In this document: positions 17,358 through 25,153 of the stretch, one piece after another | How positions within the stretch are numbered: position 1 is the first letter of the stretch | Layout: the number at the start of each line of letters is the position of its first letter | NCBI RefSeq assembly: GCF_001445655.1 | Contig: NZ_LNBE01000002.1 | Location: 186,001-250,000 of the forward strand | DNA from: Streptomyces roseifaciens | GTDB taxonomy: Bacteria > Actinomycetota > Actinomycetes > Streptomycetales > Streptomycetaceae | Length of the DNA: 64,000 bases | Reading direction: 5' to 3' | Made by a program: the position numbers and the translations under genes | Notes under the pieces: generated by a model | What the model was told of the DNA's origin: nothing | The model's input: only the letters and a program-made list of their open reading frames with translations | Database searches by the model: none

Positions 17358-18341
17358 CTACGCGTTCAGGGACGACAGGAACTCGAGGAGCTCGGCGTTG
17401 ACTTCCTCCGGCCGCTCCTGCTGCGTCCAGTGACCGCAGCCCGGCAGGGTCACGCTGCGGCGCAGCCCCGGCACCGTCTCCTCCAGGGACGCCAGCAGCC
17501 GCTCCATGCCGGGGAAGGCCCGGACAGGGTCGCGGTCGCCCCCGACGTACAGCGCGGGCACCTCGATGCGGAGGCCGTGGAAGGGCGCGAGGAGCTCCCA
17601 GTTCCGGTCGAGGTTGCGGTACCAGTTCAGGCCGCCGGTGAAGGCGCGGTCGCCGTGCGCGGAGAACTCGCGCACGAAGACGTCCACGTCCTCATCGGTG
17701 AACCAGCCCGGCAGCTCCTCGGGCTCCGCCATCGTGTCCAGGAGCGTGCGGCCGGCCGGGACGACCCACGGGCGCGGCGGGTCGGTCTGCGGGCTGTCAC
17801 CCGAGCCGCTGAACAGGATCCGGCGGAACGACGTCGCCGGATCCCGCGCCAACTCCGCGTCGGCGACGCCGGGTTCCTGGAAGTAGAGCTGGTAGAAGCC
17901 GTCGCCGAACACGGAGCGCAGCGCCGGCAGCGGGGCCGCCGGGCCGTGCGGCTGCGGCGGCACGCTCAGGCCGGCCACGCCGCGGACGACGTCGGGCCGC
18001 AGCAGCGCCGTGGTCCAGGCGACCGGCGCGCCCCAGTCGTGCCCGACGACGACCGCGCTCTCCTCGCCGAGGGCGTGGATCAGGGCGATCACGTCACCGG
18101 CGAGGTGCAGCAGGCTGTACGCGCCGGTGTCGTCCGGCTGTTCGCTGCGCGCATACCCGCGCTGATCGACGGCGACGACCCGGTACCCGGCTCCGGCCAG
18201 CGGCCCGAACTGGTGCCGCCAGGAGTACCAGCACTCCGGGAAGCCGTGCAGCAGGACGACCAGGGGCCCGCGCCCCTGCTCGGCGATGTGCAGCGTTACT
18301 CCGTTGACCTCGACGAAGCGGTGCTCGACCGAGCTGGTCAT
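17358..18341 (-). CDS. Epoxide hydrolase-like alpha/beta hydrolase
   Basis: 327 residues. Oxyanion motif HGFPECWYSWRHQ, nucleophile Asp102 in GHDWGA and a C-terminal His in GCGHWTQQE. Asp as nucleophile and the HGFPE motif point to epoxide hydrolases, with haloalkane dehalogenases as the alternative. Cytoplasmic. First gene of a two-gene unit with the alcohol dehydrogenase. Confidence 0.87.
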   Translation of the reverse strand: MTSSVEHRFVEVNGVTLHIAEQGRGPLVVLLHGFPECWYSWRHQFGPLAGAGYRVVAVDQRGYARSEQPDDTGAYSLLHLAGDVIALIHALGEESAVVVGHDWGAPVAWTTALLRPDVVRGVAGLSVPPQPHGPAAPLPALRSVFGDGFYQLYFQEPGVADAELARDPATSFRRILFSGSGDSPQTDPPRPWVVPAGRTLLDTMAEPEELPGWFTDEDVDVFVREFSAHGDRAFTGGLNWYRNLDRNWELLAPFHGLRIEVPALYVGGDRDPVRAFPGMERLLASLEETVPGLRRSVTLPGCGHWTQQERPEEVNAELLEFLSSLNA

Positions 18342-18434
18342 GGTGTCCTCCCGGGGGCGTCACGCCGACGTACTCCACAGTAGGGGGCGGCTTCCCCGCG
18401 GCGGGCGAGACGTTGACCACTCGGCCGGTCCGCC

Positions 18435-18737
18435 TCAGCCGTCGGGGTTGGCCTCCAGACAGGTCAGTTCGATGTCGTCGATGATGGCCTCGTTCGTCTG
18501 GCCCTTCAGGTGCGCGACGTTCTCGATGCCGACCGCCATCCACCCCGACAGGCTCATGACGAGCACCCGCAGCCCGTCCGTACCGTGCTTGGCGAGCACC
18601 CGGTCCGCCACCTTGAGCGCTTCTTCGGGCACCCGTTCCGCCGGTTCGAGGCCGACGATGGTGCGCATCAGCCCGATGGTGGTGTGCGAGATCTCCGGTG
18701 CGATCGCCCGCAGCCTCCGGTCCTCTTCCTCGTCCAC
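18435..18737 (-). CDS. Hypothetical protein (100 aa)
   Basis: 100 residues, acidic, with no signal peptide or membrane helix. Predicted mostly helical (ERVPEEALKVADRVLAKHG). GTG start with GAGGA just upstream and good codon use. I do not recognise a family. It stands alone between the epoxide hydrolase and the squalene-synthase-like gene. Confidence 0.7.
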   Translation of the reverse strand: MDEEEDRRLRAIAPEISHTTIGLMRTIVGLEPAERVPEEALKVADRVLAKHGTDGLRVLVMSLSGWMAVGIENVAHLKGQTNEAIIDDIELTCLEANPDG

Positions 18738-18890
18738 GTGTCCTCGATTCGTCCGTCAGCCGGTCACGTGCAAGCACCCTAGGTGGCCGCGCGCGGCGGC
18801 CGCAGCCCGAACACCAACGGGTGATCGCTGCTACGGGTGAATCCCGGTCAAGAAGCTCCCAAGTGGCCACCGGCGATGCTCGGAACGCCC

Positions 18891-19817
18891 TCAGAGGGCG
18901 CGGCGCCGGGCGGCCAGCGCACGGCCGAACTCCCGGAGGAACATCCGCAGCGCGGGACCGGCCGAAGGGCGCGCCGGCCCCCGCAGCAGGCCGCAGCCCT
19001 TCGCCGCCGCGGCGTCCGCAGTGAGCACCTCCAGCTCAACCATCGCCCGCACGAACGGACGGTCCACCGGTGAGGTGAGGCCGGCCAGGCGGCGGGCGGC
19101 CAGCAGGTCGTGGCGCGCGCGGCGCAACTGACCGGCCAGGAGCACCCGTACGGCCGGGGTGTCGCGTGCCGACTCCAGGTCGCCGCGGGAGACGCCGTGC
19201 TGCTCCAGGGTCTCCCGGGGGAGGGCCAGGCGCCCGCCCTCCAGGTCCTCGGCGAGGTCGTTGACGAAGTCCAGGCGCTGGCTGCCGTCGATGTACGAAC
19301 GGCAGGCCGCGCGGTACGCGCCGGGGTCGGTGCCCGGGTCGAGCAGGCCGGCGACGAGCATGAACGCCGGCAGCGAGTAGGCGTCGACGTAGTCCTGGTA
19401 GGCGCCTTCCGTCGCGAACCCGGTGAAGTCGAGATCGGCCGGCGCGGCCTTCAGGAAGTCCTCGACCGCTCCGGTGAGCCCGGGCCGGGCGGCGACGGTG
19501 TGGAGCACCGGCCGGATCACCGGATGGTCCGCGCGCCCGCCGGCCAGGGCCTCGCGTACGTCCTTCTCCCACACGGCGTAGGCGGAGGCGCGCTCGGCCA
19601 GGGTGCTGCCGCTGTCGAGCACGTTGTCCGTGTGGTGCATGAACGCGGTCATGGCGATGACGTGCGGGACGGTCGCGCCGGGCAGCAGCAGCCGGACCGC
19701 CGCGTAGGCGTGGCGCCGGTAGCGTGCGACGAGGTCGCGCTGCCGCGTGTAGTCGTCGCGCAGTTGCCGGTCATGGACGCCGGCGACGTCGAGCGCCTTG
19801 TTCCACGTGCTCGTCAT
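18891..19817 (-). CDS. Squalene/phytoene synthase-family protein
   Basis: 308 residues with both metal-binding motifs of trans-isoprenyl head-to-head synthases: Asp64-NVL-Asp68 (HHTDNVLD) and DFVNDLAED, followed by GGRLALPRE. These enzymes condense two prenyl diphosphates, or in some newer families cyclise them. No carotenoid or hopanoid genes are adjacent, so the product is open. Start ATG 19817 has AAGGGA upstream; the longer open frame is not coding. A prenyl diphosphate synthase lies about 24 kb away (43378-44451). Confidence 0.82.
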   Translation of the reverse strand: MTSTWNKALDVAGVHDRQLRDDYTRQRDLVARYRRHAYAAVRLLLPGATVPHVIAMTAFMHHTDNVLDSGSTLAERASAYAVWEKDVREALAGGRADHPVIRPVLHTVAARPGLTGAVEDFLKAAPADLDFTGFATEGAYQDYVDAYSLPAFMLVAGLLDPGTDPGAYRAACRSYIDGSQRLDFVNDLAEDLEGGRLALPRETLEQHGVSRGDLESARDTPAVRVLLAGQLRRARHDLLAARRLAGLTSPVDRPFVRAMVELEVLTADAAAAKGCGLLRGPARPSAGPALRMFLREFGRALAARRRAL

Positions 19818-19944
19818 GGATCCCTTTTCCCATCGGCTGGTTCCGGCCGCTGCGGGCCACGGAGGACTGTACGTCGTGGGCGCCGGCAGGCGTCGGTTCG
19901 CAGGCTCTCCGGGATTGTCAGTGGTCACTGCCAGGATGCGCAGC

Positions 19945-20340
19945 ATGGAACCGTGGCTTCTCACCGACGTCGAGCGCGCCGTCCGCAGCAGCTGGGGCGC
20001 CGACACGTGCACCCCCGAGTACCGGTCTCGCTGGACCCCGGACAATCCGGCGCGCGATCAATGCGGCGTCACCGCGATGGTCCTCAACGACCTGCTGGGC
20101 GGTGAGCTCATCCGGGGCGAGGTCCGCGTCGACGGCGTGCAGACCGACTTCCACTGGTGGAACCGGCTCGGCGAGGGCGTGGAGATCGACCTCACCCGCG
20201 AGCAGTTCTCCCCCGAAGAGATCGTCACCGGCGGCCTGGTCATACCGCGCCCGCCCGAGATCAAGCGCCTCCGCGAGGAGTACGAGCTCCTGCGCGAACG
20301 CGTCCTGGAGAAGCTGCGGGCGGGCGCGGCCGCGCACTAG
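19945..20340 (+). CDS. YunG-like protein
   Basis: 131 residues resembling the YunG family of unknown function: SSWGADTCTPEYRSRW, then DNPARDQCGVTAMVLNDLLGGEL, HWWNRL and EIDLTREQF. The Cys-Gly-Val-Thr region looks like a cysteine-based active site, but no activity is known to me. I use ATG 19945 because AGGA lies 8 bases before it; ATG 19936 is the alternative. Divergent from the squalene-synthase-like gene. Confidence 0.75.
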   Translation: MEPWLLTDVERAVRSSWGADTCTPEYRSRWTPDNPARDQCGVTAMVLNDLLGGELIRGEVRVDGVQTDFHWWNRLGEGVEIDLTREQFSPEEIVTGGLVIPRPPEIKRLREEYELLRERVLEKLRAGAAAH

Positions 20341-20524
20341 GCGCACGGGCGTCCCTCGGCCAAGGGGTGCCGCGTGCACTCCTCGGCCGGCTCCTCCGCG
20401 TGGCCGGGAGGTCCTCGCCCGCCTACAGGCGACGCGGCCCGATCATGGCTGGTTCGTCCCTGTGTTCACCGCCGTGCGGAGGTGAGGCTGATCCCGACCG
20501 GTCCTGCGGACGAGAGGAGCACCT

Positions 20525-21370
20525 GTGCACAAGGAAACGAGCCAGGAAGCGAACGAGGAAGCGACGCGCAGCTACTACGACTCCGGCGACGTGGACGCCT
20601 TCTACGACGCGGTCTGGGGCGGCGAGGACATCCACACCGGCATCTACACCCGCCCCGGCGAGCCGATAGCCGAGGCCTCCCGCCGTACCGTCGAGCGGGT
20701 CGCGGACCGGCTCGCCGGCGGCCTCGGCCCCGGCGGCACCGTCATCGACCTCGGTTCCGGATACGGAGGGACCGCCCGCCGGCTCGCCGAGCGCTTCGGC
20801 TGCCGCGTCGTCGCCCTCAACCTCAGCGCCGCCCAGAACGAGCGGCACCGCGCCGTCAACGCCGAGCGCGGCCTCGCCGGTCTCGTCGAGGTCGTCACCG
20901 GGTCCTTCCACGACATACCGTTCCCCGACGGCCACTTCGACGCCGTGTGCTCCCTGGAGGCCTTCTGCCACAGCAATGACCGGCCGAAGGTGCTGAGCGA
21001 GGCGGCCCGCGTGCTCAAGCCCGGGGGCGTGCTGGCCTTCACCGACCTGATGGCCGCCGAGGACGCCCCCGCGGAGGCGCTGCGCCCGGCCGTCTCCCGC
21101 CTGGGCGTGGACGCCCTGGCCACCGTGTCCTTCTACCGCGACCGGCTCGCCCGCCTCGGCCTGTCCGGCGTCGGATTCGACGACCACAGCGGCCAACTGG
21201 TCAACCATTATGTTCGGCTGACCGAGGAGACGGCGGCGCGCGCGGCGGAGCTCGGCGGGCGCATCGGCGCCGCCTACCTCGGCCACCTGCAGGAGAACCT
21301 GCCCGTATGGGTGGACGCCGCGCGCCGCGGACGGCTGCAGTGGGGCGTCCTGTACGGACGCCGTCCGTAA
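20525..21370 (+). CDS. SAM-dependent methyltransferase, sarcosine/dimethylglycine N-methyltransferase-like
   Basis: 281 residues. The N-terminus SYYDSGDVDAFYDAVWGGED with DIHTGIY is typical of enzymes that methylate sarcosine and dimethylglycine to glycine betaine. The SAM loop is DLGSGYGGTARRLA, followed by FPDGHFDAVCSLEA. A role in osmoprotectant synthesis is plausible, but related enzymes methylate small natural products. GTG 20525 has GAGAGGAG upstream. No partner methyltransferase is adjacent. Confidence 0.75.
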   Translation: MHKETSQEANEEATRSYYDSGDVDAFYDAVWGGEDIHTGIYTRPGEPIAEASRRTVERVADRLAGGLGPGGTVIDLGSGYGGTARRLAERFGCRVVALNLSAAQNERHRAVNAERGLAGLVEVVTGSFHDIPFPDGHFDAVCSLEAFCHSNDRPKVLSEAARVLKPGGVLAFTDLMAAEDAPAEALRPAVSRLGVDALATVSFYRDRLARLGLSGVGFDDHSGQLVNHYVRLTEETAARAAELGGRIGAAYLGHLQENLPVWVDAARRGRLQWGVLYGRRP

Positions 21371-21469
21371 CCAACCGGCCACGGTCTGGCTCAATCGGCC
21401 TTCTCCCGCTGATCCATACCCGCGAGTAGCGTGCCCGGGCGCGGGGGTCTCTGGGAGAAGGGCGTTTGC

Positions 21470-22246
21470 ATGTTCTATTGCGCGTTCAAGGCCGTGGTGC
21501 TGGTCCCGCTGCTGCGGTGGCTCTTCCGGCCGAGGGTGGAGGGGCTGGGACGGGTCCCGCAGCACGGCGCGGCGATCGTCGCGGGCAACCACCAGTCGTT
21601 CACCGACCAGTTCCTGATGGGCGTGACCCTCCGGCGCCGGATCAGCTTCCTCGCCAAGCAGGAGTACTTCACCGGCCGCGGCATCAAGGGCAGGCTCGCC
21701 GCCGCCTTCTTCCGCGGCCTCGGCGCGATACCCGTCGACCGCTCCGGCCGCGGCGCGGGCCAGGCCGCCGTCGAGGAGGGCGTGAAGGTGCTCGGCCGCG
21801 GCGAACTCCTCGGCATCTTCCCCGAGGGCACGCGCTCGCACGACGGACGGCTGTACAAGGGCAAGGTCGGCGTCGCCGAGATGGCCATCCGCTCCGGCGC
21901 GCCCGTCGTGCCGTGCGCGATGATCGGCACGTTCGAGGCCCAGCCCGCGGGGCGGCGGCTGCCGCGCCTGGTGCCCGTCACGGTCCGCTTCGGCGAACCC
22001 CTGGACTTCTCCCGCTACGCGGGCATGGCGGACCAGCGGCACGTGCTGCGCGCGGTCACCGACGAGATCATGTACGCGATCCTGAAGCTGTCGGAGCAGG
22101 AGTACGTCGACGTGTACGCCGTCGACGCCAGGGCCCGGCTGAGCGCCCTCGGTTCGGGCCCGGCCGGCGCCGAGGTCCTGGGGAGCACGCGGTTCGCTCC
22201 CGGCCCGGACCGCGCGGCTCCCGGAGAGGACCGCACCGCGGCGTAG
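21470..22246 (+). CDS. 1-acyl-sn-glycerol-3-phosphate acyltransferase (PlsC family)
   Basis: 258 residues with the acyltransferase motifs NHQSFTD and FPEGTRSHDG, a short N-terminal hydrophobic stretch, and GAPVVPCAMIGTFE. It transfers an acyl chain to lysophosphatidic acid at the inner membrane face. ATG 21470 follows GGGAGAAGG. The last about 35 residues are low-complexity. Confidence 0.88.
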   Translation: MFYCAFKAVVLVPLLRWLFRPRVEGLGRVPQHGAAIVAGNHQSFTDQFLMGVTLRRRISFLAKQEYFTGRGIKGRLAAAFFRGLGAIPVDRSGRGAGQAAVEEGVKVLGRGELLGIFPEGTRSHDGRLYKGKVGVAEMAIRSGAPVVPCAMIGTFEAQPAGRRLPRLVPVTVRFGEPLDFSRYAGMADQRHVLRAVTDEIMYAILKLSEQEYVDVYAVDARARLSALGSGPAGAEVLGSTRFAPGPDRAAPGEDRTAA

Positions 22247-22369
22247 GGACGCACATCCGTGGGGGCGGGCGCGCCGGGCGGCCGGCAGGAGATCCGCCGG
22301 ACCGCGCGGCCGCGCCCTCCGGCGCCGGCCGCCGTCCGTCCCCCGGGCGGGCCCGCCTCCGCCCGCCGC

Positions 22370-22885
22370 TCAGACGAGCCACTCGCCGTCGCGCATCAAA
22401 TGGCGGCCACGGAGCTCGGGTTCCTCGTGCCACGCCTGCACGGCGCGCGGCACCACCTTGAAGTAGGCGTACGCGCCGCCCTCCTTGCGGGGGTCCCAGC
22501 CCGAGTTCCGGGCGAACGCGTCGGCCGCCGCGGCCGGCACCTCGTGCGTGCCGTACGTCTCGACGTCGCCGTCGATCAGGACGACGTCGCGCGTGTGCCC
22601 GAGGGCGAGCCGGGCCCGGCCGCCGTCGCGCAGGTTGCGGCCCGTCGGGTTGGCCGGCCGGGTCGACATCCAGATCGCCTCCCCGTCCCACAGGAACCAC
22701 AGCGGCACCAGGCACGGCACCCCGTCGGCGCCGGCCGAGGCGACCCAGATGTCCAGCTCCCGCCCCAGCCGCTCCAGGACGTCCCGCTTGCGCTGCGCTC
22801 CGCTGCGGATCCCGGGCGTCCGCGGGTCCCGTGCCGCCTCCGGGGTCTGCCCGTCCTGCCCGGCCGGCTTCGATTCGATCTTCAT
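22370..22885 (-). CDS. Pyridoxamine 5'-phosphate oxidase-like / F420-type flavin-binding protein
   Basis: 171 residues with the split beta-barrel pattern: WVASAGADGVPCLVPLWFLWDG, MSTRPANPTGRNL and VVLIDGDVETYG. These small enzymes use FMN or F420 for redox reactions. A -10-like TAGCGT (22892-22897 on the minus strand) ends 6 bases before the ATG and no RBS is visible, suggesting a leaderless mRNA. Substrate unknown. Confidence 0.8.
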   Translation of the reverse strand: MKIESKPAGQDGQTPEAARDPRTPGIRSGAQRKRDVLERLGRELDIWVASAGADGVPCLVPLWFLWDGEAIWMSTRPANPTGRNLRDGGRARLALGHTRDVVLIDGDVETYGTHEVPAAAADAFARNSGWDPRKEGGAYAYFKVVPRAVQAWHEEPELRGRHLMRDGEWLV

Positions 22886-22978
22886 GCCCGGACGCTACCC
22901 GCACGGGCTTCCAGGCGCCTCGGGCTGTGGCCGTAGGGCCGTCGACCGACCCGGCCCGGGCCCGTAGGCTGCCCGCTC

Positions 22979-23704
22979 ATGAACGACGACGTGCGCAACA
23001 TCGTGCTGGGACTGGTCGTCAGCGGGATCAGCGCCGCCGCGGGCTGGTTCGTCAGGACCCTGCTGTGGCGGCGCCAACTCCGGCGCAAGCAGATCTTCTT
23101 CGGCCTGCCGGCGGGCTCGGAGTGCCTGCTCGTGGTCAACCAGGACCCGACCGCGACCGGCTGGGGCGTCGCGCGGCACGACGCCTTCGCGCTGCTGGAG
23201 ATATCCGCGCTGATCAAGGAGTGCGGGGCGCACGCGGACATCGTGGTGCACGACGCCGCCCGCCAGGGGATCGGCGTGCGCACCGAGTTCTGCGTCGGTG
23301 CTCCCGTGTCGAACCGGCGCACCGAGGCCCACCTGCGCTCGCTGCTGCCCGGCGTTGCGGTGGCCACCGGCCACGGCGGGCCGGAGGAGGGCGCGCTCAC
23401 CGTCGGCGGCGAGACGTACCGGGTGGACAAGGGGAAGACCGAGTACGTCCTGCTCGCCCGGCTGACCGGGCCCGGCGGCAGCCGGCCGGTCTTCCTCGCC
23501 TCCGGCCAGCGCAGCGTCACCAACCAGGCGGCCATAGGGTACCTGGCCCGGCACCACAGACGGCTCGCCCACCGTTACGGGCTCGACGGCACGTTCTGCC
23601 TCCTGCTGAAGGTCGTGAACTCGGACGCGTACGGGCCGGACATGGTGGAACTGGTCTCCGACGTCACCGCGGCGGCCACCACCACGCCGTCCCCCGCCCG
23701 CTGA
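22979..23704 (+). CDS. Membrane-anchored hypothetical protein
   Basis: 241 residues: an N-terminal transmembrane helix (IVLGLVVSGISAAAGWFVRTLLW), a basic stretch (RRQLRRKQ) and a cytoplasmic alpha/beta domain that reads as alternating strands and helices (ECLLVVNQDP, DIVVHDA, TEFCVGAPVSNRRTEAHLRS). I do not recognise a named family. A -10-like TAGGCT lies 8 bases before the ATG without an RBS, so translation may be leaderless. Confidence 0.7.
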   Translation: MNDDVRNIVLGLVVSGISAAAGWFVRTLLWRRQLRRKQIFFGLPAGSECLLVVNQDPTATGWGVARHDAFALLEISALIKECGAHADIVVHDAARQGIGVRTEFCVGAPVSNRRTEAHLRSLLPGVAVATGHGGPEEGALTVGGETYRVDKGKTEYVLLARLTGPGGSRPVFLASGQRSVTNQAAIGYLARHHRRLAHRYGLDGTFCLLLKVVNSDAYGPDMVELVSDVTAAATTTPSPAR

Positions 23705-23804
23705 CCGCAGCCCCGTTCCCCGCCGGGGGCACCCGATCCGGCGGTGCGGGCGGTGCGGCGGTCCCCTGAGTGCCTGCCCATGTACCCGTACGCGCGGTGA
23801 GCCG

Positions 23805-24956
23805 TCACCGGCCGGTGCGCGACTCGTCGGGGAACACCCTCGTGACGATCTCGCCGTCGGCCGTCAGATAGCCGTAGAGCATGCCCTCGCTGCTGTGCGG
23901 GGCGGCGAGCACCCCGTCGGGGCCGAGTGCGATCACGCCGCCCGTGCCGCCCAGCCGGGTGAGCCGCTCGTGCACCACTTCGTGGGCGGCCGCGGCCACG
24001 TCCCTGCCTCCGAACTCGATCAGGTGCGAGATGGTGGACGTGGCGGCACCGCGGATGAACACCTCGCCGTGCCCGGTCGCGCTGGCCGCCACCGTTCCGT
24101 TCTTCGCGTACGTCCCTGCTCCCACGAGAGGGGAGTCGCCCACGCGGCCGGCCATCTTGTTGGTCATCCCGCCCGTGGAGGTCGCGGCGGCGAGGTCGTG
24201 CTTGCGGTCGACGGCCACGGCGCCGACCGTACCCATCGCGGACTCGCCGACGGCCTTGCTGCCGACGGCCCTCCCATCGACGGCTTTCCCGCTCGCGGAC
24301 GGCGAAGTTCCGCCCCTGCTCTGCTCCTTGGCCTTCATGAGGCTGTCCCAACGCGCCTGCGTCCAGTAGTAGTCCTGGGTGACCGCCGGCAGGCCGTTGC
24401 GCACGGCGAAGCTGTCGGCGCCCTCGCCCGCCAGCAGCACGTGCGGCGTGCGCTCCATCACGAGGCGGGCGGCGGAGACGGGGTTGCGCACGTGGCGCAC
24501 GCCGGCCACGGCACCGGCCGCCAGGTCCGAGCCGCGCATGACCGACGCGTCCAGCTCGTGCCCCGCGTCCTCGGTGAACACCGCGCCCTTGCCCGCGTTG
24601 AACAGGGCGTTGTCCTCCAGCGACCGCACGGCCGCCTCGACCGCGGCCACGCTGCCGCCGCCGTCCCGCAGAACCTTCCGGCCGGCGCGCAGGGCGTCGG
24701 CCAGCCCGTCGCGGTAGGCCTTCTCCGTACGGGCGTCGGTGTCCTCCCGCCGCAACGCCGTACCGGCGCCGCCGTGCACGGCCAGCACCACGTCGGTCGC
24801 CTCCGGCCGGGGAGGGGTCCCTCGGCCGGGGCCGGCGGCCACCGCGGCGGCATCCTCCGGCCGGGCCGACGGCTGCGACAGCGCGGGCAGTGCCACCGCG
24901 ACCGCCACCAGGGCGGTGATTACGGGAAGGATCCAGAGTCTCGAACGCATGCGCAT
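23805..24956 (-). CDS. Secreted isoaspartyl peptidase/L-asparaginase (Ntn hydrolase)
   Basis: 383 residues with a signal peptide (RLWILPVITALVAVAVALPA). Motifs: AVHGGAGT, FNAGKGAVFTEDAGHELDASVM and the autocleavage nucleophile Thr243 in GTVGAVAVD, then GGMTNKMAGRVGDSPLVGAG. The precursor cuts itself before Thr243 to form two subunits. It hydrolyses isoaspartyl dipeptides or asparagine outside the cell. The linker just before the Thr contains a pentapeptide repeat (GKAVD, GRAVG, SKAVG, ESAMG). ATG 24956 with GAGAGAGG upstream. Confidence 0.9.
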   Translation of the reverse strand: MRMRSRLWILPVITALVAVAVALPALSQPSARPEDAAAVAAGPGRGTPPRPEATDVVLAVHGGAGTALRREDTDARTEKAYRDGLADALRAGRKVLRDGGGSVAAVEAAVRSLEDNALFNAGKGAVFTEDAGHELDASVMRGSDLAAGAVAGVRHVRNPVSAARLVMERTPHVLLAGEGADSFAVRNGLPAVTQDYYWTQARWDSLMKAKEQSRGGTSPSASGKAVDGRAVGSKAVGESAMGTVGAVAVDRKHDLAAATSTGGMTNKMAGRVGDSPLVGAGTYAKNGTVAASATGHGEVFIRGAATSTISHLIEFGGRDVAAAAHEVVHERLTRLGGTGGVIALGPDGVLAAPHSSEGMLYGYLTADGEIVTRVFPDESRTGR

Positions 24957-25070
24957 GGGCCTCTCTCCTTCGCTTTCGCGATCCGGGCTCGCTGCACGGG
25001 GCGTTCGCCGGTCCGGGCGCGCACGTAATCCGGATGCGCACGCCGCGCTCGCGCGGCTACCCTCGGCCCC

Positions 25071-25094
25071 ATGTCTACGCCCCGCATTTCTTAG
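25071..25094 (+). CDS. Leader peptide MSTPRIS upstream of the ABC-F gene
   Basis: A 7-codon frame (ATG TCT ACG CCC CGC ATT TCT TAG) 59 bases before the ABC-F start. The -10-like TACCCT (25058-25063) ends exactly 7 bases before the ATG, so the transcript is probably leaderless and this peptide is the first thing translated. Its stop codon overlaps the left arm of a perfect hairpin. Short leaders of this kind sense antibiotic-stalled ribosomes in front of ABC-F resistance genes. Confidence 0.75.
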   Translation: MSTPRIS

Positions 25095-25135
25095 CTCAAG
25101 GACCCCACTCCACGCCACCCGTGTGTCCTTGAGCT
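25093..25135 (+). promoter_or_regulatory. Attenuator hairpin between leader peptide and ABC-F gene
   Basis: AGCTCAAGGAC (25093-25103) pairs perfectly with GTCCTTGAGCT (25125-25135) around a 21-base loop. A ribosome stalled on the leader peptide would cover the left arm. The stem ends 5 bases before the GGAG (25141-25144) that serves the ABC-F gene, so it could act on termination or on translation. Confidence 0.7.
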
Positions 25136-25153
25136 GTTCCGGAGCGTAATCCC

